Source of the DNA: an uncultured Desulfuromonadales bacterium
GTDB taxonomy: Bacteria; Desulfobacterota; Desulfuromonadia; Geobacterales; Pseudopelobacteraceae
Reading direction: 5' to 3'
NCBI GenBank assembly: GCA_903868145.1
Contig: CAIPTY010000093.1
Coordinates: 1-64,000, forward strand
Length of the DNA stretch: 64,000 bases
In this document: one piece after another, positions 26,354-35,597 of the stretch
How positions within the stretch are numbered: the stretch's first letter is position 1
Layout of the letters: every line of letters starts with the position of its first letter
Program-made: the position numbers and the translations under genes
The notes under the pieces: model-generated
Databases searched by the model: none
What the model was told of the DNA's origin: nothing
The model's input: the letters and a program-made list of their open reading frames with translations, nothing else

Positions 26354-27445
26354 ATGGACAAGAAAATCTACCTGAGCGTTCTGGCAGCCGTCGTAACGGC
26401 TGCCGCAATCTGTCTGATAGCATTACTGGCAGCCCCTATCGCCAAGCCGTTTGCATGGGCACTCATCATAGGAATTTCTACCCTCCCCCACCACAATCGG
26501 CTGGCCAGGCGGTTTCCTGACAATCCGAACCGTTCCGCCGGATTAATGGTTCTCGCAATCACCGTTTGCTTCATCCTGCCGGTTGCCGCACTGATCACAA
26601 TGGTTATTCAAAATACAGCGGACTGGTACATGGAAGCAGAACGGCTGGTCCTTGCATTTACATCATCCGGGGCAGGCGCTCTCAGCCGTTTTCCATTCGC
26701 AGACAAAATAATTGCTCTGGGAGAGCATTTCGGCATCGAACTTTCCGGTATCGGGGCCAGACTGGCTGCAGGCACTTCGGGCTATCTCTTTAATCTGGCA
26801 ACCAATACTGCATTAAACATTGGAGAACTCCTTTTTACTCTTACAGTGGCGCTGTTCATGCTCTTTTTCGTCTACCGCGACGGTGAAAGGATTGTGTCAG
26901 TTGCAATTACCAGGTTCACGACTGATCATGAAAAAGCTATCCATTATTTTTCCGAGATTCGCTCAACCACAACAGCAGTTACGGTCGGCACCATCTTCAC
27001 CTGCCTTGTGCAGGGTGTAACCGCCGGACTCGGGTATTTTGTTGCCGGCGTCCCTGCTCCGGTTCTCTGTGGTGCACTGACGGCCCTGGCTGCAATCGTA
27101 CCGGTTGTCGGTACCGGCATTGTCTGGGTACCCATTACCGTTCTTGTCGCTCTCAATGGCGCCTTTTTCAAAGCCGGTATGCTGTCACTCTGGTGTATTA
27201 TTTTTGTGGGACTGGCCGACAACGCCATCCGCCCGCTGGCAATAGGCGCGAAAAGCCATATCCCCGTTCCGGCTGTTGTTCTCGGTGCGATCTGCGGAGT
27301 CTTTGCCCTGGGGGTTCTCGGCCTTATTCTGGGGCCAGTGCTCTTCGCAATCCTTGTCACGATCTGGCATGATACAACCGGTGACATTCAGTCAACTGAT
27401 TCTGACCCTCATAACGCCGAACCTTGCGGGCTTAAGTCAGAATAG
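26354..27445 (+). CDS. AI-2E family (PerM/YdiK) membrane transporter
   Basis: 363 residues with about seven to eight membrane helices. The pattern fits the AI-2E/PerM superfamily: N-terminal IALLAAPIAKPFAWALIIG, central LPVAALITMVIQNT, and the C-terminal block GALTALAAIVPVVGTGIVWVP plus VLGLILGPVLFAILVT that carries the family's PxxG glycine-rich helices. Members export small molecules, Na+ or AI-2; substrate here is unknown. The C-terminal tail is short and polar. CAGGAAGG lies 11 nt before the ATG. Confidence 0.88.
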   Translation: MDKKIYLSVLAAVVTAAAICLIALLAAPIAKPFAWALIIGISTLPHHNRLARRFPDNPNRSAGLMVLAITVCFILPVAALITMVIQNTADWYMEAERLVLAFTSSGAGALSRFPFADKIIALGEHFGIELSGIGARLAAGTSGYLFNLATNTALNIGELLFTLTVALFMLFFVYRDGERIVSVAITRFTTDHEKAIHYFSEIRSTTTAVTVGTIFTCLVQGVTAGLGYFVAGVPAPVLCGALTALAAIVPVVGTGIVWVPITVLVALNGAFFKAGMLSLWCIIFVGLADNAIRPLAIGAKSHIPVPAVVLGAICGVFALGVLGLILGPVLFAILVTIWHDTTGDIQSTDSDPHNAEPCGLKSE

Positions 27446-27536
27446 ACATGCGGAATTTATATCCCTCATCTAACCTGCGCTGAACACGCTCCGCACTGTA
27501 TGACAGATATGCAGCTCATTACGGTTAGAATAGATT

Positions 27537-28952
27537 ATGGAGAGTTCACTTATTAGGCTGATGAATACGGTAATGCCATACATGCATCTACTTCTACTGA
27601 CAGCTTACATATGTTTCATATCTGGATGTGCAAGCCTGCCAAACGTCACAGAACTGATCGAAGATGCACCTACGGATCAAAAACACCGTCAGATTGTTTC
27701 ATCGAAAGGAATGATGTCGCCAAAGAAAAGCAAGACTTTAATTGACCGTTTGAAAGGGAGCGTCGATCCGACGGACATTCTGGAACGTCATACGATTGTT
27801 GTAGAATCGGTCACCGAAAGCCCCTTGACAAAGGGGAACAGGATTGCTCTGCTTGCTGATGGACAGGATGCGTATGCCGCTATGTTCAGGGCGATCAAGT
27901 CTGCCAGGCACCATATCAATCTCGAAAGCTATATCATTGAAGATGATGAGACGGGACGCCTATTTGCCGAACTGCTCCTTGCAAAGCAGGCACAGGGAGT
28001 TCGGGTGCATATCATCTATGACAGCCTGGGCTGCCTGAATACTCCAGAGGCATTTTTTCAACGGCTCCGCGCAGGTGGCATTCAGGTTGTCGGATTTAAT
28101 CCGGTCAATCCTCTAAATGACAGAGAAAGCTGGGAACTGACACATCGTGATCACCGTAAAATATTAATTGTCGACGGAAAAATAGCAATTATCGGCGGCA
28201 TCAATATCAGCAGGGTCTATTCCAGCAGCCCCCTCAAGCGAAAAAATAACGAGAAACCTCCCATACATTGGCGTGATACCGATATTCAAATAGAAGGCCC
28301 CGCTGTTGCAGAATTTCAGAAGCTTTTTCTGGATACCTGGATGAAGCAGACTGGATCGGCACTCCCTGACCGCGCCTTTTTTCCGGATCCGAGCGAAAAG
28401 GGTTCTGCCCTGGTCCGGGTAATCGGCAGCACTCCGGGAGTGACCAACAGGATACCGTTTATTGTTTACGTGTCGGCAATCTCTTTTGCAGAGCATTCAA
28501 TTCACCTGACAAATTCATATTTCGTGCCGGACGGACAGATAGTGAAAGCCCTTTCCGATGCAGCCGGGCGAGGTGTTGATGTTAAGATCATTCTGCCCGG
28601 GACGACAGATTCCCTCCTGACGCTGCACGCTCAGAGGTATCATTATTCCAGGCTTTTGAAATCAGGCGTGAAGATTTATGAACACGGTACGTCGCTCCTG
28701 CACGCCAAGACTGCGGTTATCGATAACGTCTGGTCGACGGTCGGTTCGACCAACATGGACTTTTTGAGCCTGCTTCACAATGACGAGGTCAATGCGATCA
28801 TATTGAATAAGGAGTTTGCCAGAGAAATGGAGCTGATGTTTGCCATGGACCTGGCCGAATCCAGGCAGATTCACTGGGAAGAGTGGCAGAAGAGGCCGAT
28901 GCTGCCAAGGATCAGAGAGTGGTTTGTTAATTTATTCGTCCGGTGGCTGTGA
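27537..28952 (+). CDS. Phospholipase D-type cardiolipin synthase-like lipoprotein
   Basis: 471 residues. An N-terminal hydrophobic segment with lipobox FISGC suggests lipid anchoring. Two HKD motifs are present: HRDHRKILIVDGKIAIIGGINIS and HAKTAVIDNVWSTVGSTNMD, the active sites of PLD-superfamily phosphatidyltransferases. The length is close to cardiolipin synthase (~480), but a lipoprotein signal replaces the usual two membrane helices, so it may act in the periplasm or at the outer membrane. An alternative start is ATG 27561, nearer to the hydrophobic region. It overlaps the next gene's possible GTG starts. Confidence 0.85.
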   Translation: MESSLIRLMNTVMPYMHLLLLTAYICFISGCASLPNVTELIEDAPTDQKHRQIVSSKGMMSPKKSKTLIDRLKGSVDPTDILERHTIVVESVTESPLTKGNRIALLADGQDAYAAMFRAIKSARHHINLESYIIEDDETGRLFAELLLAKQAQGVRVHIIYDSLGCLNTPEAFFQRLRAGGIQVVGFNPVNPLNDRESWELTHRDHRKILIVDGKIAIIGGINISRVYSSSPLKRKNNEKPPIHWRDTDIQIEGPAVAEFQKLFLDTWMKQTGSALPDRAFFPDPSEKGSALVRVIGSTPGVTNRIPFIVYVSAISFAEHSIHLTNSYFVPDGQIVKALSDAAGRGVDVKIILPGTTDSLLTLHAQRYHYSRLLKSGVKIYEHGTSLLHAKTAVIDNVWSTVGSTNMDFLSLLHNDEVNAIILNKEFAREMELMFAMDLAESRQIHWEEWQKRPMLPRIREWFVNLFVRWL

Positions 28953-28960
28953 CATATTTC

Positions 28961-29920
28961 ATGAAAATTACTCACACACATAAACTCAGCTATTTTATGA
29001 CATTCATTCTGCTCATGCTGGCACTCCTGATTCTTATGAAGCCGCATTCTGCCTCAGCTGCTGTAAAGATAGGGTCGGCTGAAGACATTCTTCTTGAGAC
29101 CTATCACAGAAACGGTGCCGGGCTTGAGATAAACAGCTTTGGCCTGCCGCTTGTGGTGGAGTCCCGTGAAAAGGATGAGCGAGTACATGTGGATGTGTAC
29201 GGTATTTTCAGTTATCCCTTCAACAATGTGGTCAGCGCACTCAAGGTCCCGGCAAACTGGTGTGATATCGTAGCGCTCCATCCAAATATAAAGGCGTGCA
29301 CCTACAGGCAGCTGCCGGGTGACTGGCAACTGACCTTTTACCCCGGCAGCAAAGAGTATCAGCCTCCGGAGGACACACATCCTGTCATGTATACTTTCCG
29401 GATCGTAGCGCAGCGACAGGGCTACCTCGACATCACCCTCAACGCCGAATCAGGTCCATTCCGCACTACGGACCACCGGATGAGGTTTGAAGCACTGCCC
29501 ATTGATGCCGGGAGGACATATATTCGCATCAGCTATACCTACAGTGACAGTATTGCTCTCCGCCTCGCAGCAAAGATCTACTTTGCTACAATCGCCCGCA
29601 GCAAGGTGGGATTCAGCATCACCGGGACAAACAAAAACGGCACACCCGTCTATATCGGCGGGCCGCGCGGGGCACTCGAACGGAGTGCGGTTCGTTATTA
29701 CTGCGCGATTCAGACATTTATGAATACGCTGAGCTATCCCGAAGAAAAACAATTTACCATCAGAACTGGACAATGGCATGATCTTACCACCCGCTTCAGA
29801 AGGCAGCTCTTTGATCTGACAAAGCGGGACTATCTCACTACCAAGACCCGCGAGCACGATAATCAGGTACTACTCCAGCAACGGATCGGAACCGGTATGA
29901 TTTCAAGGGAAACCAAATGA
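28961..29920 (+). CDS. Secreted protein of unknown function, START-like fold possible
   Basis: 319 residues from ATG 28961; GTG codons at 28943 and 28949 overlapping the previous stop are alternatives. The signal peptide/anchor (LSYFMTFILLMLALLILMK, AASA-type cleavage) leads to a soluble domain. VDVYGIFSYPFNNVVSAL followed by NWCDIVALHPNIKAC and YIRISYTYS resembles START/polyketide-cyclase lipid-binding proteins, an impression only. Its place between a PLD-like enzyme and a c-di-GMP protein suggests lipid or envelope work. It overlaps the next gene by ATGA. Confidence 0.65.
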   Translation: MKITHTHKLSYFMTFILLMLALLILMKPHSASAAVKIGSAEDILLETYHRNGAGLEINSFGLPLVVESREKDERVHVDVYGIFSYPFNNVVSALKVPANWCDIVALHPNIKACTYRQLPGDWQLTFYPGSKEYQPPEDTHPVMYTFRIVAQRQGYLDITLNAESGPFRTTDHRMRFEALPIDAGRTYIRISYTYSDSIALRLAAKIYFATIARSKVGFSITGTNKNGTPVYIGGPRGALERSAVRYYCAIQTFMNTLSYPEEKQFTIRTGQWHDLTTRFRRQLFDLTKRDYLTTKTREHDNQVLLQQRIGTGMISRETK

Positions 29921-31248
29921 CTGCAGAACGTGACAATACCGGCACTATCTTAATCGTTGACGACACTCCCGAGAATGTATCACTGCTTGAGACGGTTCTC
30001 TCTGCGGATTACACCATCATCACCGCCACCAGCGGAAACAAGGCACTCGAAATAGCGCGTAAAATGCCGCCTGATCTTATTCTGCTTGATATCATGATGC
30101 CTGAAATGAATGGCTACGAGTTTTGCGAACGATTGAAAGAAAGTCCTGACTTACATGGTATACCAGTGATCTTTCTGAGTATGCTGGATACCACGGAAGT
30201 CAAACTGCATGCATTCAAATCAGGTGGTGTTGACTATATTACCAAGCCGTTTCATGCAAGCGAGGTGCAAGTCAGGGTCAAAACACACCTGATGATCAGG
30301 AAGCTTCGGCTTCGACTTGAAGCTCAGAACCTTTTGCTTCAGCAGGCCAATGCCGAACAGACACGACTGGCAATGATTGTGGATTCCTCTAACGATGCAA
30401 TTTTCAGTGTATCTCCGGATAATGTCATTATTAGCTGGAACGGGGGAGCAGAAGATGTTTTCGGATATTCTGTCAGAGAAATCATAGGCAACACGGTTTT
30501 AAGCATTATGCCGGGTGAAACCTACTCTGAAAAATCCCATAACTGGCAGACAATCCTGAGTGGCGATGACATCCGGTATTTCGAAACATCTCGTGGCAAA
30601 AAAGATGGCAGCAGGAGGTATGTATCGATCACAACATCTCCGCTGCTGAATTCAGAATGGGTGATTATCGGTAATTCTGTCATCGCCCGCGACGTCACAG
30701 AGCGCAGGAATATGGAAGAGACAATCAAACATCAGGCTCACCACGACACTCTGACCACATTGCCCAACCGGCAGTTTTTCATGGATTTACTGACAATGGG
30801 ATTAGCTCAGGCATCCAACAACGGTAAAAAATTGGCCCTGCTGTTTTTGGATCTTAATGGATTCAAACAGGTAAATGACACCTATGGGCACAACTGTGGA
30901 GACCATCTGCTGCAGGAAGTGGCCAGGCGGCTCAAAGTCAGCATCCGAGAGTCAGACATTGCTGCACGTCTTGGTGGAGATGAATTCACCGTTATACTGC
31001 CGGATATCAGCCAGATAGATGATGTAGACATCGTACTGAAAAATATTCTTTGTTCCTTCGAAAGTCCGTTTTTACTTGATGGGATTATAGTCAGCTCTAC
31101 TGCCAGTATCGGCGTCTGTATGTTTCCTGATGATGGCAAGAGTAGCGAGGAACTGGTAAAAAAAGCGGACATAGCCATGTACAAGGCAAAAGAATCCAGC
31201 GGCAATTCTTATCGGTTCTATACAGACAATATCGAGATGCAAACCTGA
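29917..31248 (+). CDS. REC-PAS-GGDEF diguanylate cyclase
   Basis: 443 residues. Receiver (~8-125) with LLDIMMPEMNG and Lys in YITKPF; PAS (~145-265, IFSVSPDNVIISWNGGAEDVFGY); GGDEF with LPNRQFF, DLNGFKQVNDTYGH and active RLGGDEF, preceded by RESD, the I-site. It should synthesise c-di-GMP in response to phosphorylation. The receiver is close to that of the degenerate HD-GYP protein at 21288 (TVLIVDDTPENVSLLE). ATGA overlap with the upstream gene; terminator follows. Confidence 0.92.
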   Translation: MTAERDNTGTILIVDDTPENVSLLETVLSADYTIITATSGNKALEIARKMPPDLILLDIMMPEMNGYEFCERLKESPDLHGIPVIFLSMLDTTEVKLHAFKSGGVDYITKPFHASEVQVRVKTHLMIRKLRLRLEAQNLLLQQANAEQTRLAMIVDSSNDAIFSVSPDNVIISWNGGAEDVFGYSVREIIGNTVLSIMPGETYSEKSHNWQTILSGDDIRYFETSRGKKDGSRRYVSITTSPLLNSEWVIIGNSVIARDVTERRNMEETIKHQAHHDTLTTLPNRQFFMDLLTMGLAQASNNGKKLALLFLDLNGFKQVNDTYGHNCGDHLLQEVARRLKVSIRESDIAARLGGDEFTVILPDISQIDDVDIVLKNILCSFESPFLLDGIIVSSTASIGVCMFPDDGKSSEELVKKADIAMYKAKESSGNSYRFYTDNIEMQT

Positions 31249-31314
31249 TAATCCGAAATCCCTCTCAGCAACTATTTATTCTGTGGAGACTCGGCAACAT
31301 TCTTTACGAATCAG

Positions 31315-31354
31315 AGTAAGCTCCCGCAGGCGATCCCTCTGGCGGGAGCTTACT
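31315..31354. terminator. Bidirectional terminator between convergent genes
   Basis: AGTAAGCTCCCGC and GCGGGAGCTTACT form a perfect 13-bp stem with a 14-nt loop, between the GGDEF gene and the minus-strand lipoprotein. A T run is not obvious. Confidence 0.8.
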
Positions 31355-31370
31355 CCATATTCTGCGTTTC

Positions 31371-34300
31371 TCACGGTGCAGGCACGTTAACAGTTGTGTT
31401 GTCCAAAGCAGTTGCACCGGCAGTGGTTGCTCCCGATAAGATTCTGCCATTGATAACCGCTCCAGCCTGCCCAGTCGCACTTACACCGACAATGATGTTC
31501 CCGTTAAAAATGGTTCCCGCCCCGATAGTTGCGCTCGCAGTAGAAACCCAATATACATTCTTGGCCTGAGCACCATTTGCCAAAAAAACATTATTTGTCG
31601 TAGTAAACGATGAGCCAACCTGAAAAACCCAAGAGGCATTGATATTACCTTTAGCATCAAGAGTCACAGGTGTCGTAACCAGCATCGTACTGCCGGATGT
31701 ATAGGTTCCCGGCGGGAGAACACCCGCAGCTCCTCCGTTTACAAATCCGCCCAGATCCGTACCGGCGACTACGGTTACTCCGGCCGGCAGGGCCTTGGCT
31801 GCGGCATACGCTGCAGCTAGATCAGTTGCAGCCTGCGCAGTCGCGGCGTCATTTATGTGAATTGTTCCGCTGACCTGTCCCGCAACCAATCCACAGGCGG
31901 TACCTGGACTCAGCGCAACATCACCGTAGATTATGGAAGCACCACTGTTGGCAATAGCGGAGCGCGCCATGACTCCGAAAGAAGCGGCTGAACCAAGGGA
32001 TATCAACGGTGGGAATACTGCAGTGGTAAAATTCCAGACAGAGTTGATCTCCAGCGCATTTCCAGCCAGGTCCGTGGCTTCAGTCGTGATTGTGGCGGTA
32101 TAGGTGGTTCCGTTTGTAAAATTGGCTGTTGGTGTAAAAATTGCGATTCTGTTAATGGCATCATATGCGACCAGTCCCGTTACACCTGCGACCTTGAAGG
32201 TTGCCGTGCTGATCGTTAACGGGTCCATCGCCTTGCTGAACGTTGCGGTAACAGGACTGTTTATTGCCACCTTTAATGCAAGATTTAAAGGATTTATCAG
32301 AATAATTGCGGGTGCGATAAGGTCTGAAGCAGCACCGGTGGTCCAACTCCATACATAGTCACTTGCCAGCGGATTGCCTGTCAAATCTTTTGCTCCATTG
32401 ACCCCACCTCTGACGGTGACGGTGTAGCCAGTGTTGTAGGATAGTGTGGTCGTCGGTGCAAATACCACATTCAAGCCGGAGCAGTTTGTAGTGCCAGTAA
32501 CAGCGTTGCCGGAGACCGTTTCATTCATACTGATAACAGCGTTGGTAATCGTCAAGGGATCCATCGCTTCGCTGAATGTTAAACCAACTTTGGTGTTGAC
32601 GGCTACGTTTGTCGCACCGTTGGCATTAACAGTCCCTGTTATAGTGGGTGCGGCAGTATCTGTGGCGACGCCGGTTGTCCAGCCCCAGACATAGTTTGAT
32701 GCCATTGGATTGCCTGCCAGGTCCCTGACGCCACTGCTTCCGCCTTTGACGGTGACTGTGTAACGGGTCATGCTGGACAGGTTTTTAGATGGCATAAACG
32801 TCGCACTGACTCCTGAGTGACTTACCGTACCTGCGACAGCAATGCCGGAGACTGTTTCTTTCAGAGTAAAATTCAGGTTTGTAAGTGTCTGATGATCCAT
32901 CCACTTGTTGAATGTTACACCAGCCTTGGTATTAATGGCTACGCCTGTTGCGCCGTTGACGTTGGCTGTTCCGGTTATTGTTGGCGCGGTTGTGTCAACA
33001 GCGGAGCCGGTAGTCCAACTCAAGACATAGTCAGTTTTCATCGGATTGCCAGCCAGATCTTTAACTCCGGTTGATCCACCTTTAATAGTGGCGGTGTAGT
33101 TTTTACCGGTAACAAGATTGGATAATGGTGAAAATATTGCACTTACACCTGAGTAACTTACGGTGCCTGCTACGGGCAACCCTGAGACGGTTTCCTTCAG
33201 CGTGAAGTTTACATTGGTAATAGACAATGGATCCATCGGCTTGCTGAATATTGCACCGCCTTTGGCATTGACGGCTACATTTGTCGCACCGTTCGCATGG
33301 ATCGTTCCCGTAACAGTGGGTGCAGTCACATCAGCGTCTGCGCTGGTGATAAAACTCCACACATAATCAGTGTCAAGGGGATTGCCGGCAAGGTCATTGG
33401 CCTTGGTTGTTACAGTTGCGGTATAGACGGTGTTAGGATCAAGACCGATTGTCGGAATAAAAGTTGCCGTCGTGCCATGATTGGATACAGTCCCCACGAC
33501 AGAATTTACGGTCAAAGGAATCAAGCCTGGACTTGTCAACTTAAAGGTAAGCACGGTGACTGTTAACGGGTCCATCGCTTTACTGAACGTTGCACTGACA
33601 TTTGTATTGCAAGCCACGCCAATGGCGCCACTGACAGGGGAAGTAAAACTGACCGTCGGCTGAACCAAATCAACCGTTCCACCGGTTGTAAAGGTAAATT
33701 CAAAATTCGCCGCCATGGCATTGTCTGCCAGGTCTTTGACCGTGTTGGTAATTACAGCGGTGTAGTTTGTGTTGAAAGCAAGGTTGCTTGTGGGTACAAA
33801 AACTGCCGATGTTCCAACAGGGATTACTGCTCCCGGCACATTGACACCGCTGGCTGTTACCTTCAAGGAGAAGGATGACGTGGTGATTGTTCCCGGATCC
33901 ATCGCTTCACTGAAGCCTATTGAAATTTTTCTGTTGACGGGAACATCTACAGCGTTGGTTGGCGGTGATGTGACACTCACAGTCGGGGCGGTCGTATCAA
34001 GGGAATCACCGGTGGTGAAACTCCACACATAGTCGGTTGACATAGCACTGCCATCCACATCCCTGGCCCCAGTAGTAATTGTTGCAATGTACTCGGTATT
34101 GCTCATCAGATTAGTTGAAGGTGCAAAAACAGCCATCAAACCTGTGCAGGTCACACTACCTGAAACTGGTGTTGATCCCTGTTTTACAGTAAATGTTGAC
34201 GTTGTAAGCGTTGAAGGATCCATTGCCTTCGTAAAGGTCGTGGAGATTTTTGTGTTGATTGGAACACCTGTGGCGGCCTTATTTATGGTAACACCGCTTA

Positions 34301-34493
34301 AAAGACTCAAAGCTCTCCTTGCGGCAACACCACCCGAAATGCCACCATTTACAGGAGTGGTATAGTTCACAGCTGGTTTGGTTGTATTGGATACTGTTTG
34401 ATTTCCCTGCGAGTTACTTCCACAACCGGCCATAAACGCAACAACAAGTAAAAGCAGACACTGCATCTTTGAGTATATTTTGTATGTATTCAT
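31371..34493 (-). CDS. Large lipoprotein, seven Ig-like repeats plus DUF3494 domain
   Basis: 1040 residues from ATG 34493, with AAGGAGGT 7 nt upstream (an upstream in-frame start at 34523 is not needed). Lipobox FMAGC. About seven Big_5-type Ig-like repeats of ~100 residues follow, each with a TAPTV start, NVAVNTK..FSKAMDPLTIT, GTVSYSGVSAIF and DLAGNPM. The last ~200 residues (LGSAASFGVMARSAI, YGDVALSPGTACGL, LPPGTYTSGSTM, NASWVFQVGSS, VYWVSTASATIGAGT) match the DUF3494 ice-binding-like beta-helix. It is probably a surface adhesin; that fold does not prove ice binding. A sigma-54-like promoter lies at 34569-34583, divergent from the pilus operon. Confidence 0.9.
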   Translation of the reverse strand: MNTYKIYSKMQCLLLLVVAFMAGCGSNSQGNQTVSNTTKPAVNYTTPVNGGISGGVAARRALSLLSGVTINKAATGVPINTKISTTFTKAMDPSTLTTSTFTVKQGSTPVSGSVTCTGLMAVFAPSTNLMSNTEYIATITTGARDVDGSAMSTDYVWSFTTGDSLDTTAPTVSVTSPPTNAVDVPVNRKISIGFSEAMDPGTITTSSFSLKVTASGVNVPGAVIPVGTSAVFVPTSNLAFNTNYTAVITNTVKDLADNAMAANFEFTFTTGGTVDLVQPTVSFTSPVSGAIGVACNTNVSATFSKAMDPLTVTVLTFKLTSPGLIPLTVNSVVGTVSNHGTTATFIPTIGLDPNTVYTATVTTKANDLAGNPLDTDYVWSFITSADADVTAPTVTGTIHANGATNVAVNAKGGAIFSKPMDPLSITNVNFTLKETVSGLPVAGTVSYSGVSAIFSPLSNLVTGKNYTATIKGGSTGVKDLAGNPMKTDYVLSWTTGSAVDTTAPTITGTANVNGATGVAINTKAGVTFNKWMDHQTLTNLNFTLKETVSGIAVAGTVSHSGVSATFMPSKNLSSMTRYTVTVKGGSSGVRDLAGNPMASNYVWGWTTGVATDTAAPTITGTVNANGATNVAVNTKVGLTFSEAMDPLTITNAVISMNETVSGNAVTGTTNCSGLNVVFAPTTTLSYNTGYTVTVRGGVNGAKDLTGNPLASDYVWSWTTGAASDLIAPAIILINPLNLALKVAINSPVTATFSKAMDPLTISTATFKVAGVTGLVAYDAINRIAIFTPTANFTNGTTYTATITTEATDLAGNALEINSVWNFTTAVFPPLISLGSAASFGVMARSAIANSGASIIYGDVALSPGTACGLVAGQVSGTIHINDAATAQAATDLAAAYAAAKALPAGVTVVAGTDLGGFVNGGAAGVLPPGTYTSGSTMLVTTPVTLDAKGNINASWVFQVGSSFTTTNNVFLANGAQAKNVYWVSTASATIGAGTIFNGNIIVGVSATGQAGAVINGRILSGATTAGATALDNTTVNVPAP

Positions 34494-34568
34494 ATTGACT
34501 ACCTCCTTAGGGGCACATAACACTTTGAAATATTAAAACGAATGAGCAGAATAATAGGCAGTGACAAC

Positions 34569-34583
34569 GCAATTAGCCTGCCA
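34569..34583 (-). promoter_or_regulatory. Putative sigma-54 promoter for Ig-like lipoprotein
   Basis: Minus strand TGGCAGGCTAATTGC has GG-N10-GC spacing and lies 76 bp before ATG 34493. No enhancer-like element is found 130 bp upstream of it; the 34857 element might serve both directions. Confidence 0.5.
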
Positions 34584-34856
34584 ACTGCTTAAGAGGCTGT
34601 ATAACTGATATTTATCTAGCAATAACAGGGTATTAAAAAGATAGCGAGGAGATGCTATCTGGCCACCTGGCCTCAGCATTTGATGGAAGTTATGCTTGGT
34701 GGTGGATTAATTGAGGCGGCAGGTTTGATTCAAATATGCACTTAAATCTGTAACTACATATCTTCAAGGATGCTCTTTAAGGAGCGCACTATTATATGGA
34801 AATTTGTTAATTTTACAAAAATATCATTTCTAATTAACAGCACTCACAGAACCATC

Positions 34857-34887
34857 TGTCATATATGACAGTAATGTTATATATACC
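34857..34887 (+). promoter_or_regulatory. Best copy of the enhancer element, pilus operon
   Basis: Perfect palindrome TGTCATATATGACA (34857-34870), then right arm ATGTTATATATACC; about 28 of 31 match to the consensus. Starts 131 bp before the -24 element at 34988. Palindromic arm fits a Fis-type HTH dimer. Confidence 0.75.
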
Positions 34888-34987
34888 GGCTTTCGCCAAA
34901 CAATCATCTTTCCCTCCACGCGCGCGCCGTTTTATTTTTATTATTAAAACGAGATGTTGTGCACCACCATACCTCTCAAACCCTATC

Positions 34988-35002
34988 TGGCACGATAGTT
35001 GC
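34988..35002 (+). promoter_or_regulatory. Sigma-54 promoter of the pilus operon
   Basis: TGGCACGATAGTTGC matches the consensus at all conserved positions. It ends 33 bp before the ATG of the pilin gene, so the transcript leader is only about 20 nt. Confidence 0.85.
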
Positions 35003-35035
35003 CCCTGCCTGTTGAAAATATAAAAAGGAGAAACT

Positions 35036-35572
35036 ATGAAAAAACAGATTGTAACCCTTTTGGTACCGCTTTCCCTGCTATCACTTCCTGCCATGTCATT
35101 GGCAGCTGTGACCGGCACCGGCAGCGGTGGTGGCACTGCGACCTCGTCCGCAACAGGGACACTGATCGCTACCGCAACCGTCAGTGCAAAGTGCGTTGTT
35201 GACAGCACAACAAACGTTGTGTTTGGTTCCGTTGACCCGACCAGCAACGGAAACTATGACGGCGTGGGAACCATTGTTACTCACTGCTCAAAAGGTACTC
35301 TTGAGTTCCTTTTTGTAGCTCCAAGCATGGGGGGGAGTTCACTCAGGATGACGAGTCCGACAACCACCGACACCATCACCTATGCACTCTTCCGTGACGC
35401 CTCACGCACCACAGCTTTTCCCAGCGTAACCGGCGGCACCAAAACTTCTCAGCCCGGCACTGCGGTGACAACTACCATTTACGGTCGGGTGGTTGTGGCT
35501 AAAGGGGTAAACGACACAGTCGCATCCGGCAGTGACTATACCCAGTCCCTGACTGCAACTATTGAGTGGTAA
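35036..35572 (+). CDS. Spore coat U domain pilin (CsuA/B-like)
   Basis: 178 residues with signal peptide (MKKQIVTLLVPLSLLSLPAMS, cleavage after LAA). After a Gly/Thr-rich linker the SCPU domain begins: ATVSAKCVVDSTTNVVFGSVDP, TGT..VTHCSKGT, TITYALFRDASRT, TVYGRV-like TTIYGRVVV and a final TATIEW beta strand. The two Cys (VSAKC, THC) form the usual pilin disulphide. It is the first gene of a chaperone-usher operon; AAAAGGAGAAACT precedes the ATG. Confidence 0.9.
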   Translation: MKKQIVTLLVPLSLLSLPAMSLAAVTGTGSGGGTATSSATGTLIATATVSAKCVVDSTTNVVFGSVDPTSNGNYDGVGTIVTHCSKGTLEFLFVAPSMGGSSLRMTSPTTTDTITYALFRDASRTTAFPSVTGGTKTSQPGTAVTTTIYGRVVVAKGVNDTVASGSDYTQSLTATIEW

Positions 35573-35597
35573 TAAATACGTTAATAAAGGAGATTGT

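Larger units (their letters stand above)
34494..35035. other. Divergent regulatory region, lipoprotein and pilus operon
   Basis: Holds two back-to-back sigma-54-type promoters (34569 minus, 34988 plus) and one strong enhancer-type element (34857). A small inverted pair GATAGC..GCTATC at about 34640-34660 was also noticed. No open frame with a ribosome site is seen. Confidence 0.6.

Noticed and set aside
27495-27520. TATGACAGATATG stretch resembling the enhancer element
   Set aside because: Only a short match and no -24/-12 promoter about 130 bp downstream.
32104-34365. Several plus-strand Val/Ala/Thr-rich frames
   Set aside because: Mirror image of the Ig-like repeats in the minus-strand lipoprotein.
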